In this document: piece by piece, positions 1 to 4,894 of the stretch
Numbering within the stretch: the first letter of the stretch is position 1
How the letters are laid out: every line of letters starts with the position of its first letter
Origin: Pseudomonadota bacterium
GTDB lineage: Bacteria; Pseudomonadota; Alphaproteobacteria; Sphingomonadales; Sphingomonadaceae
Assembly: GCA_023432995.1 (NCBI GenBank)
Contig: JAEZES010000050.1
Coordinates: forward strand, 1 to 5,467
DNA length: 5,467 nucleotides
Reading direction: 5' to 3'
Position numbers and translations under genes: made by a program
The notes under the pieces: model-generated
Databases searched by the model: none
Told to the model about the DNA's origin: nothing
What the model saw: only the letters and a program-made list of their open reading frames with translations

Positions 1-1
1 G

Positions 2-853
2 ATCGGGGTGATCGAGGCGGTGATCGGCAGCGATTCGCTGCTGGTCGGCCAGGCGGCGGGGCGCATCGCGCTGCACCGCCGCTACGGCATCAACCTGCTC
101 GCGGTCAGCCGCAGCGGCCAGCGGTTCACCGATCGCCTGCGCGACATCCGGCTGAGGGCCGGTGACGTGATCGTGCTGCAGGGGGTGCTGAGCCAGTTCC
201 CCGAGCGCCTGCGCGAACTCGGCGCGCTGCCGCTGGCCGAGCGCGAGGTGCGGCTCGGCAGCTTCAGCCGCTCGATTCTGCCGCTGGCGATCCTTGCGAT
301 GGCGATGATCCTGACGGCGCTCGGCCTGGTCTCGGTGCAGGTCGCCTTCTTCGGCGCCGCGGCGGTCATCGTGATGATCGGCGCGCTGCCGCTGCGCGAG
401 GCCTACGCGGCGGTCGACTGGCCGATCCTGGTCATGCTCGCGGCGCTGATCCCGGTCAGCGGTGCGCTCGAGGCGACCGGCACCACCGACCTGCTCGCGG
501 GCCAGCTGTCGGGCTGGGCCGCGGGGCTGCCGCCGATGGGCGCGCTGGCGCTGATCATGGTCGCGGCGATGGCCGTGACCCCGTTCCTCAACAACGCCGC
601 GACGGTGCTGGTGATGGCGCCGATCGCCGCGCTATTCGCCACCGGACTCGGGCACAACCCCGACCCGTTCCTGATGGCGGTAGCGGTCGGCGCGGCGTGC
701 GATTTCCTCACGCCCATCGGGCACCAGTGCAACACGCTGGTGCTCGGCCCGGGCGGCTATCGCTTCGGCGATTACTGGCGGCTCGGGCTGCCGCTGTCGC
801 TGCTCGTGGTCGCGCTCGGCGTGCCGCTGATCTCGGTGGTGTGGCCGGCGTGA
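2..853 (+). CDS. DASS/SLC13-family transporter, C-terminal part (5' end outside window)
   Basis: Inner-membrane secondary transporter of the divalent anion:sodium symporter type; family members move dicarboxylates, sulfate or other anions. The reading frame is open to the window edge, so the gene begins upstream and the GTG at 8 is internal. Numbering from that GTG, residues 1-75 form a soluble TrkA-C/RCK_C-like domain (VGQAAGRI...GINLLAVSR...LRAGDVIVLQG), which many bacterial SLC13 proteins carry between their two membrane halves. Residues about 88-280 hold six or so hydrophobic spans. The conserved helix-break motif FLNNAATVLVMAPIA lies at 194-208, and TPIGHQCNTLVLGPGGYRF at 235-253, the signature near the C-terminus of the family. 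The ending WPA is typical. The substrate cannot be told from this part. The next gene starts 77 nt downstream on the same strand. Confidence 0.9.
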   Translation: MGVIEAVIGSDSLLVGQAAGRIALHRRYGINLLAVSRSGQRFTDRLRDIRLRAGDVIVLQGVLSQFPERLRELGALPLAEREVRLGSFSRSILPLAILAMAMILTALGLVSVQVAFFGAAAVIVMIGALPLREAYAAVDWPILVMLAALIPVSGALEATGTTDLLAGQLSGWAAGLPPMGALALIMVAAMAVTPFLNNAATVLVMAPIAALFATGLGHNPDPFLMAVAVGAACDFLTPIGHQCNTLVLGPGGYRFGDYWRLGLPLSLLVVALGVPLISVVWPA

Positions 854-871
854 GGCGCCGCTCCGCAACGC

Positions 872-898
872 TTGGCAGGACGCCCACGGCGCAATAGT
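872..898 (+). promoter_or_regulatory. weak candidate sigma-70 promoter
   Basis: TTGGCA at 872-877 matches the -35 consensus at 5 of 6 positions. AATAGT at 893-898 matches the -10 consensus at 4 of 6, after a short 15-bp spacer. It lies in the only gap between the transporter and the small membrane protein gene and could give that pair its own promoter. Such matches occur by chance, so this is a weak call. Confidence 0.22.
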
Positions 899-930
899 CT
901 CGTCCCTGGTCGCTCGGTTGGGGAGTGAGC

Positions 931-1446
931 GTGGACCTCGATACATTCGTGGCGTGGAGCCAGATCCTGGGCGTGCTCGGCGGGCTTATCGCGCTGGTGT
1001 TCGTCGGGCTGCAAATCCGCGACAATTCGCGCGCGGTGCTGGCAGCGACCGCGCAGGCGGTGCACGAGACTTATTCGAGCTGGTACAATTCGCTGCTCGA
1101 CAGCAGCGACGCGCTCAAGGCCTCGACCAAGGCGTTGACCGAGCCCGACAAGCTGACTCCGGTCGAGAAGATGCTGTTCATCTGCACCTTCATGTCGTTC
1201 CTGTCGAACTCGCAGAATGCATTCCACCAGTGGCGCGAGGGGCATCTGTCCGACGAGCTGTGGGGCGGGTGGGACGCGCTGATCATGAACCTGATCAACA
1301 CGCCCGGCGGGGCGGCATTCTGGGGCGAGCGGTGCTATCTGTTCGGGCGGCAGTTCCAGGATCACATCGCGGTGGTTATGGCCCGCGAGCCCGACCCCTG
1401 CGCGAAGGCGTTCGGGGTGGTGCCGGCGGCGCATGTGGCGGAGTAG
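931..1446 (+). CDS. uncharacterised protein with one N-terminal membrane span
   Basis: I do not recognise a named family and assign no function. The product (171 aa from the GTG at 931) begins with a short acidic stretch. One strong hydrophobic segment follows (about residues 8-27, WSQILGVLGGLIALVFVGLQ), then a mostly helical soluble part with paired aromatic and tryptophan positions (WYNSLL, FHQWREGHLSDELWGGW, AFWGERCYLFGRQF). Hydrophobic anchor, then LQIRDNSRA, then a helical body with spaced Trp residues is a layout I associate with a large family of hypothetical proteins in alphaproteobacteria and marine bacteria. The start at 931 is preferred because GGGGAG (920-925) sits 5 nt before it. 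An alternative GTG at 925 would touch that site and add two residues. The next gene follows after 27 nt, so the two may be cotranscribed. Confidence 0.75.
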   Translation: MDLDTFVAWSQILGVLGGLIALVFVGLQIRDNSRAVLAATAQAVHETYSSWYNSLLDSSDALKASTKALTEPDKLTPVEKMLFICTFMSFLSNSQNAFHQWREGHLSDELWGGWDALIMNLINTPGGAAFWGERCYLFGRQFQDHIAVVMAREPDPCAKAFGVVPAAHVAE

Positions 1447-1473
1447 GACACTGGGTCGCGGGAAAGCGATTTA

Positions 1474-1857
1474 ATGAGTGCAAGGCGCCGGATCCAAGCC
1501 TTGGCGACAATGGCGGTTCCCTGGAATATCTTGGGCGTCGTCATGTTTCTCGCGGAGGTCGGCGCGCTTCCGGGGGGTGGGCCGCCGCCCGGCGGAGCCG
1601 AGTTGCCAGCGGCGATCAAGGTGTGCTTTGGGATCGGAGCCGTTACCGGTTTGGCCGGGGCGATGGGGCTGGCGCTCCTGCGACGTTGGGCTCGCCCGGC
1701 GCTTTGGGTGTCTCTTACCGGCCTGCTGATCGACTGGACTTGGGTCTTCGGCTTCAGCGGCGCGGCCTCGATCCTTATCGGCGTCGCAGTCTTGTCGGTC
1801 GCGGCCCTACTCGTGGTCCTTGCCGAGTTGGCGGTGCGCGGCGCCTTGCTGCGCTGA
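1474..1857 (+). CDS. small four-span integral membrane protein, function unknown
   Basis: The 127-residue product has a basic N-terminus (SARRRIQ) and four predicted spans at about 9-27, 48-69, 75-93 and 97-118. A Gly/Pro-rich loop (GGGPPPGG, 34-41) lies between spans 1 and 2. The first span carries a W-N-x-x-G motif (W17, N18, G21). Small four-helix proteins with this motif and a similar loop occur in sphingomonads and related groups, often labelled only hypothetical or putative sugar transporter; I rely on topology for that comparison, not on an alignment. The ATG start is supported by GGGAAAG (1460-1466) with 7-nt spacing. The codons look less GC-ending than in the flanking genes (TTG, CTT and GTT are more frequent), a weak hint of different origin. 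Its stop lies at a convergent junction with the lyase gene. Confidence 0.75.
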   Translation: MSARRRIQALATMAVPWNILGVVMFLAEVGALPGGGPPPGGAELPAAIKVCFGIGAVTGLAGAMGLALLRRWARPALWVSLTGLLIDWTWVFGFSGAASILIGVAVLSVAALLVVLAELAVRGALLR

Positions 1858-1861
1858 CGGC

Positions 1862-1882
1862 GACCGCCCACACCGGGCGGTC
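1862..1882. terminator. hairpin at convergent gene junction, candidate bidirectional terminator
   Basis: GACCGCCC (1862-1869) and GGGCGGTC (1875-1882) are a perfect 8-bp inverted repeat around a 5-nt loop (ACACC). It starts 4 nt after the membrane protein stop codon, and its right arm overlaps the stop codon of the opposing lyase gene (1881-1883). It is GC-rich, symmetrical and central to a convergent junction, which suits a shared terminator. No T-tract follows on either strand, so it is not a classical intrinsic terminator. Confidence 0.5.
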
Positions 1883-2672
1883 ATGCCGCTTCTTCGCCGT
1901 CATACTCGATCGCCGCCGCCGCGGCACCCGACAGGATGAACCCGATCGGCCGCTCGGCCTCTTCGGTGCAGTGCGCGACCAGCCCGGCGGTGCGGCACAG
2001 CAGGCCGATGCCCTTGAGCGCGGCGAGCGGCCAGCCGAGGTCGAGCAGGATCGCCGAGATCGGGCCGTTGACGTTGACCGGCAGCTCGCGGCCGATGGTC
2101 TCGGGCAGCGCGGCCTTGAGCGCGCGCATCATCGCGACGTGCTCGCCGGCGACGCCGCGCTCGTCGGCGAGGCGCAGCAGGAGGTTGGCGCGCGGGTCGC
2201 CCTCGGAGTGCTGCGGGTGGCCGAAGCCGGGGATCGCCTTGGTGGTCTGGCGCAGGCGGTGGATGTTGCGCACGGCGACTTCGGGCAGCGAGTCGCCGGT
2301 GGCGCGCTGGTCGGCGACGCATTCGGCGTAGAACTTGCCCGCGACTTCGGCGCTGCCGAGCACCACGCTGCCGCAGCCGAGCAGCCCCGCGGCGACCGCG
2401 CCCTGCAGCGCCTCGGGCGCGGCGGCGTAGGTCATTCGCGCGGCGACCACCGAGGGCACCAGGCCGTGCTCGGCGAGGGCGCAGAGGATCGCGTTGAGGA
2501 AGAAGCTCTGCTGTTCGTTCGGCTGCTGGCCGGTGACGAGGAACCAGAAGTAGCTGGTGAAATCCATCCGGCCGACGATCTCGCCGACCAGGTCGCGCCC
2601 ACGCACGGTGATGCTCTCGGCGTCCGAGGTGCAGATGGCGGAATAGGGCGCGTCCTGCTTGCCGATGCGCAT
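1881..2672 (-). CDS. citryl-CoA lyase-like protein (citrate synthase superfamily)
   Basis: Predicted cytosolic acyl-CoA C-C lyase. In the family, citryl-CoA is cleaved to acetyl-CoA and oxaloacetate. At 263 aa it has the size of stand-alone citryl-CoA lyase and of the C-terminal part of ATP-citrate lyase (ACLY), not of full citrate synthase. The alignment to ACLY is clear. ALAEHGLVPSVVAAR matches the first catalytic-His region (H69 from this start), IPGFGHPQHSEGDPR the second (H152), and PVNVNGPISAILLDLG the segment with the catalytic Asp. Here that Asp is Asn (N202, codon 2067-2069). The ATG at 2672 is chosen because GGGAGA (complement of 2678-2683) lies 5 nt upstream. A TTG at 2729 would add a charged 19-residue leader and run through a palindrome. 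It is divergent from the CoA transferase gene, suggesting joint action. True substrate unknown; it may not be citryl-CoA. Confidence 0.85.
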   Translation of the reverse strand: MRIGKQDAPYSAICTSDAESITVRGRDLVGEIVGRMDFTSYFWFLVTGQQPNEQQSFFLNAILCALAEHGLVPSVVAARMTYAAAPEALQGAVAAGLLGCGSVVLGSAEVAGKFYAECVADQRATGDSLPEVAVRNIHRLRQTTKAIPGFGHPQHSEGDPRANLLLRLADERGVAGEHVAMMRALKAALPETIGRELPVNVNGPISAILLDLGWPLAALKGIGLLCRTAGLVAHCTEEAERPIGFILSGAAAAAIEYDGEEAA

Positions 2673-2677
2673 GTGGG

Positions 2678-2683
2678 TCTCCC
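2678..2683 (-). promoter_or_regulatory. ribosome binding site deciding the lyase start
   Basis: On the minus strand this reads GGGAGA, followed by a 5-nt spacer and the ATG at 2672-2670. It is why I prefer this start over the in-frame TTG at 2729-2727. Confidence 0.65.
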
Positions 2684-2700
2684 GGATTATTTCGGGCAGC

Positions 2701-2730
2701 TTTGGACCGCGCCGGTCGCGCTTGTCCAAA
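2701..2730. promoter_or_regulatory. palindrome upstream of the lyase gene (operator or leader hairpin)
   Basis: TTTGGAC (2701-2707) pairs with GTCCAAA (2724-2730), and GCGC (2709-2712) with GCGC (2718-2721), around the loop CGGTC. One unpaired base on the left and two on the right separate the two stems. It ends 28 nt before the lyase ATG, so it could be an operator for a dimeric regulator or a hairpin in the lyase mRNA leader. Read on the plus strand it is followed by ATTTTC, so a terminator for a plus-strand transcript is a third option. It overlaps the alternative TTG start of the lyase. Confidence 0.5.
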
Positions 2731-2864
2731 ATTTTCTCACGCGAAGACGCGAAGACGTCCCGCCTGCGGCGAAGCCGCTCTCAATATCGACGGTGCGGTG
2801 AGCGGTGGGGTTTTGAATTGGTGGGCGGCTTCGCCGCGGTAGCCGGCGCCTTCGCGTGAAAAAT
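2731..2864. repeat. composite nested inverted repeat, element A (REP/BIME-like)
   Basis: The outer arms are TCACGCGAAG (2737-2746) and CTTCGCGTGA (2850-2859). They extend into ATTTTC (2731-2736) and AAAAT (2860-2864) with one extra base on the left. The inner arms are perfect over 13 bp: 2766-2778 (GCGGCGAAGCCGC) and 2825-2837 (GCGGCTTCGCCGC). Each inner arm is itself a mini-hairpin, GCGGC with a 3-nt loop and GCCGC, so the element holds two REP-like units in opposite orientation. The left outer arm begins a tandem repeat, ACGCGAAG twice (2739-2754) and then ACG. About 46 nt lie between the inner arms. There is no transposase or credible ORF. It fills most of the divergent intergenic region and probably belongs to a dispersed repeat family. 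Confidence 0.65.
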
Positions 2865-2888
2865 CTCTGGCGAGGCATCTGCCAACTT

Positions 2889-2937
2889 GTCTCGACTTCG
2901 CCCGGGACGAGCGGCATGGGTGGGCGAAAGACGAGAC
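2889..2937 (+). promoter_or_regulatory. leader hairpin just upstream of the CoA transferase ribosome binding site
   Basis: GTCTCG (2889-2894) pairs with CGAGAC (2932-2937), and TTCGCCC (2897-2903) with GGGCGAA (2922-2928). A 2-by-3 internal loop separates the stems and an 18-nt loop closes the structure. The 13 base pairs end one nucleotide before AGGGAG (2939-2944), with the ATG at 2950. If transcribed it would sit directly against the ribosome binding site and could affect translation; as DNA it could be an operator. No known riboswitch class is recognised. Confidence 0.45.
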
Positions 2938-2938
2938 C

Positions 2939-2944
2939 AGGGAG
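2939..2944 (+). promoter_or_regulatory. ribosome binding site deciding the CoA transferase start
   Basis: AGGGAG with a 5-nt spacer to the ATG at 2950. The frame stays open upstream to 2887, but the conserved protein start (RPLEGVRVLDMG) follows the 2950 ATG immediately. Confidence 0.7.
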
Positions 2945-2949
2945 ACGTT

Positions 2950-4077
2950 ATGGCCAGGCCGCTGGAGGGCGTTCGCGTCCTCGACATGGGCACGTTCATC
3001 ACCGGCCCCGCCGCGGGCGTACTGCTGGCGGACCTTGGAGCCGAGGTGATCAAGGTCGAGATGCCGGGGACCGGCGATCCGTTCCGGGCGTTCAAGGGCG
3101 ACCTCTATTCGCCGCACTACCAGACCTACAACCGCAACAAGGCCTCGATCGAGCTCAACACCAAGGAGCCGGCCGACCTCGCCGCGTTCGACGAACTGGT
3201 GAAGACGGCCGACGTGTTCATCCAGAACTTCCGCCCCGGCGTCGCCGAGCGGCTCGGCGTCGGGCCCGAGCGGCTTCGGGGAATCAACCCGCGCCTCATC
3301 TATTGCGGCATCTCGGGCTTCGGCAACGACGGGCCGTGGAAGGACCGGCCGGCGTTCGACACCGTCAGCCAGGCGGTGACCGGGTTCCTGCGGCTGCTGG
3401 TCAACCCGGCCAACCCGCGCGTGGTCGGTCCGGCGATCGGCGACGCGGTGACCGGGTTCTACGCCGCGTTCGGCGTGCTCGCCGCGCTCTACGAGCGCGA
3501 GAAGACCGGCAAGGGCCGGCTGGTCGAGACCTCGATGTTCGAGGCGATGAGCCATTTCAACATGGACGACTTCACCCATTACCTGTCGGAAGGCGAGATC
3601 ATGGGCCCGTGGTCGCGCCCGCATGTCTCGCAAAGCTACGTGTTCCAGTGCGCGGACCAGGGCTGGATCGCCCTCCACATGTCGAGCCCGCCGAAGTTCT
3701 GGGAAAATCTCGCCGAAGCGGTCGGCCAGCCCGACATGCTGCAGCGGCCCGAGTTCGAGAGCCGTCCGGCGCGGATTGCCAATTACGAGAAAGTAGTCGA
3801 GTTCCTCACGCCGATCTTCGCCACGCAGCCGCGCGCCTACTGGGAGCAGCGGCTGGCCGCCCTCGAGGTGCCGCATTCGCCGGTCTACACCTCGCAGGAA
3901 GTGGTCGAAGGCGAGCTCGCCGCGCACCACCGCCTGGTGATCGAGGGCGAAGGCGCGCGCGGCCGGTTCCGCACGATCCGCTTCCCGGTGCGGTTCGACG
4001 GCGAAGTCGAGGGCAGCGTGGTGCCGCCCCCCGAGCTCGGCGACGCCAACGAGTCCGTCCTCGGCCGCAAGCGCTGA
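2950..4077 (+). CDS. CaiB/BaiF family (class III) CoA transferase
   Basis: Cytosolic enzyme that moves CoA from an acyl-CoA donor to an organic acid through an Asp-linked mixed anhydride. The 375-aa product is close to the usual family length (about 380-400). The N-terminal PLEGVRVLDMGTFITGPAAGVLLADLGAEVIKVE (4-37) is the standard Rossmann-part signature. It is followed by YNRNKASIELN (60-70), DVFIQNFRPGVAERLG (88-103), and YCGISGFGNDGPWKDRPAFDTVSQA (118-142). Then comes GDAVTGFYAAFGVLAALYEREKTGKGRLVETSMFEA (164-199). D165 (codon 3442-3444) lies where formyl-CoA transferase has its catalytic Asp. The C-terminal part carries the usual VPHSPVYTSQEVVE region and VRFDGE. It is divergent from the citryl-CoA lyase-like gene, which could act on the CoA ester formed here. 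Donor and acceptor cannot be deduced. Confidence 0.93.
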   Translation: MARPLEGVRVLDMGTFITGPAAGVLLADLGAEVIKVEMPGTGDPFRAFKGDLYSPHYQTYNRNKASIELNTKEPADLAAFDELVKTADVFIQNFRPGVAERLGVGPERLRGINPRLIYCGISGFGNDGPWKDRPAFDTVSQAVTGFLRLLVNPANPRVVGPAIGDAVTGFYAAFGVLAALYEREKTGKGRLVETSMFEAMSHFNMDDFTHYLSEGEIMGPWSRPHVSQSYVFQCADQGWIALHMSSPPKFWENLAEAVGQPDMLQRPEFESRPARIANYEKVVEFLTPIFATQPRAYWEQRLAALEVPHSPVYTSQEVVEGELAAHHRLVIEGEGARGRFRTIRFPVRFDGEVEGSVVPPPELGDANESVLGRKR

Positions 4078-4079
4078 GT

Positions 4080-4104
4080 CCCTTTCCCCCTTCAGGGGAG
4101 AGGG
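4080..4104. terminator. hairpin after the CoA transferase gene
   Basis: CCCTTTCCCC (4080-4089) pairs with GGGGAGAGGG (4095-4104) over 10 bp, with one U-G wobble in RNA and a 5-nt loop (CTTCA). It begins 2 nt after the stop codon. Only CTTTC follows, so the U-tract is weak. It could be a terminator or an mRNA 3'-end stabiliser, and similar CCCTCTCCCC-type palindromes recur between genes in many alphaproteobacteria. If it terminates, the VOC gene needs its own promoter. Confidence 0.55.
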
Positions 4105-4133
4105 CTTTCATGTGCCGGCAGCTTTGTTAGACT
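4105..4133 (+). promoter_or_regulatory. weak candidate promoter for the VOC gene
   Basis: TAGACT (4128-4133) matches the -10 consensus at 4 of 6 positions. CTTTCA (4105-4110), 17 bp upstream, matches the -35 at only 3 of 6. The position between a terminator-like hairpin and the VOC leader is suitable, but the sequence support is thin. Confidence 0.2.
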
Positions 4134-4144
4134 GGTCAACGATT

Positions 4145-4182
4145 TCGCGGCCGCACGGGAGAGTCGCGGCCGCAGCGGGAGA
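4145..4182 (+). repeat. tandem direct repeat duplicating the ribosome binding site region
   Basis: TCGCGGCCGCACGGGAGA (4145-4162) is repeated as TCGCGGCCGCAGCGGGAGA (4164-4182), with one inserted base. Each copy contains the palindrome GCGGCCGC (4147-4154 and 4166-4173) and a GGGAGA Shine-Dalgarno-like site. Only the second GGGAGA (4177-4182) is correctly spaced, 7 nt, from the VOC start at 4190. The two palindromes can pair with each other around an 11-nt loop, leaving the second site free, or each can fold or dimerise on its own. Confidence 0.7.
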
Positions 4183-4189
4183 AGCCACG

Positions 4190-4732
4190 ATGTCGAAATT
4201 GCCCAGTCGCCTGCACCACACCGCCTACGTGACCAAGGACCTCGAGGCCACGCGCCACTTCTACGAGGACGTGCTCGGCATCCCGCTGGCCGCGACCTGG
4301 TGCGAGACCGACTTCCTGTTCGGCAAGGACCGCACTTATTGCCACTGCTTCTTCGAGCTCGGCGACAAGTCGTGCCTCGCGTTCTTCCAGTTCGCCGATC
4401 CCGAGGACCAGGCGCTGTTCGACCCCGAGCTGGCGCCGTCGCCGTTCCGCCACATCGCGCTCAACGTCGACCAGGAGACCCAGGCCGAGCTCGAACGGCG
4501 CATCCAGCAGGCCGGGTTCGAGCCGCCGAAGACCTATACGCTCGAGCACGGCTACTGCCGCTCGGTCTACGTCGAGGATCCCAACGGGATGATCCTCGAG
4601 TTCACCTGCGACGACCCGCGCGCCGCCGTCGGCGAGGAAGAGCGGCGCCGCAACGCGCACGCCGAGCTCAAGCGCTGGCTGGCGGGCGACCACACCACGA
4701 ACAACCAGTTCCGCCACGCCGAAGCGGCCTGA
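4190..4732 (+). CDS. VOC superfamily (glyoxalase/extradiol dioxygenase fold) protein
   Basis: Predicted soluble metalloenzyme of 180 aa with paired beta-alpha-beta-beta-beta modules. The first module starts LHHTAYVTKDLEATRHFYEDVLGIPL (8-33) and runs to HCFFELGDKSCLAFFQF (52-68). The second starts FRHIALNVDQETQAELERRIQQAGF (86-110) and ends SVYVEDPNGMILEFTCD (125-141). H10, E56, H88 and E137 fall at the four metal-ligand positions of glyoxalase I, so a divalent-metal site is likely. The H-H-E subset would also fit other VOC chemistries such as dioxygenase or isomerase, so the reaction stays open. A charged tail (142-180) follows the fold. The ATG at 4190 has GGGAGA 7 nt upstream; an in-frame GTG at 4112 would add a non-conserved 26-residue leader. 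Its place between CoA transferase and MetE-like genes suggests a catabolic role. Confidence 0.88.
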   Translation: MSKLPSRLHHTAYVTKDLEATRHFYEDVLGIPLAATWCETDFLFGKDRTYCHCFFELGDKSCLAFFQFADPEDQALFDPELAPSPFRHIALNVDQETQAELERRIQQAGFEPPKTYTLEHGYCRSVYVEDPNGMILEFTCDDPRAAVGEEERRRNAHAELKRWLAGDHTTNNQFRHAEAA

Positions 4733-4742
4733 GTTTCGTCCG

Positions 4743-4879
4743 CCCCGCGAAAGCGGGAAACCATGAAGGTTGATCGCGCAGAGGCCGCAGAGATGGCGAA
4801 GATAGAGCGCGTCTTCACTGCGATCTCTGCGGCCTCTGCGCGAAATCGATATTGGCGATCGCATTCCCGCTTTGCGGGG
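4743..4879. repeat. composite nested inverted repeat, element B (REP/BIME-like)
   Basis: The inner arms are a perfect 21-bp inverted repeat, 4774-4794 and 4823-4843, around a 28-nt centre. That centre can itself pair GAAGA (4798-4802) with TCTTC (4812-4816). The left inner arm contains GCAGAG twice, nine bases apart. The outer arms are CCCCGCGAAAGCGGGA (4743-4758) and TCCCGCTTTGCGGGG (4865-4879), complementary except for one extra G. Each outer arm is a mini-hairpin, CCCGC-loop-GCGGG. The outer parts resemble the CCCGCGAAAGCGGG-type palindromes scattered between genes in many proteobacteria. The element fills the gap from the VOC stop to just before the MetE-like leader and contains no ORF worth calling. 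When transcribed it would form a strong hairpin that could stop or protect the upstream mRNA. Confidence 0.75.
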
Positions 4880-4894
4880 GTGAAATGACGATAC

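Noticed and set aside
846..860. CGGCG/CGCCG mini-hairpin over the transporter stop codon
   Set aside because: The stem has only 5 bp and no T-tract. In GC-rich DNA this is within chance expectation, so I do not call a terminator.
1594..1617. Apparent low-complexity Gly/Pro coding stretch as a sign of a pseudogene
   Set aside because: The frame is intact, the stretch falls in a loop between predicted spans, and a good ribosome binding site precedes the gene.
918..2801. A 627-codon open frame on the plus strand running across three genes and opposite the lyase
   Set aside because: Its composition is Arg/Gly/Ala-rich with no recognisable domain. It overlaps genes with clear protein signatures. 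Long antisense frames are expected in such GC-rich DNA.
2673..2949. Possible CRISPR or integron-type array in the divergent intergenic region
   Set aside because: The repeated parts are inverted arms and one short tandem repeat. There are no regularly spaced direct repeats with unique spacers, and no cas or integrase gene is present.
2737..3930. A 397-codon open frame on the minus strand opposite the CoA transferase
   Set aside because: It is the antisense shadow of a well-conserved gene (rich in Arg, His, Asp and Leu, no family motif) and its end runs into the palindromic element.
2856..4130. A 424-codon plus-strand frame overlapping the CoA transferase
   Set aside because: It is a frame-shifted read of the same DNA with low-complexity Arg/Ala/Gly/Pro sequence. 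The CaiB frame has the full set of conserved motifs.
4136..4864. Minus-strand open frames opposite the VOC gene and through element B
   Set aside because: They are low-complexity shadows with no motif or convincing ribosome binding site, and they read through a perfect inverted repeat.
4743..4879. Riboswitch (for example SAM-type) upstream of the MetE-like gene
   Set aside because: The structure is a symmetrical nested palindrome with REP-like units, without conserved riboswitch core sequences that I can recognise. A repeat element explains it better.
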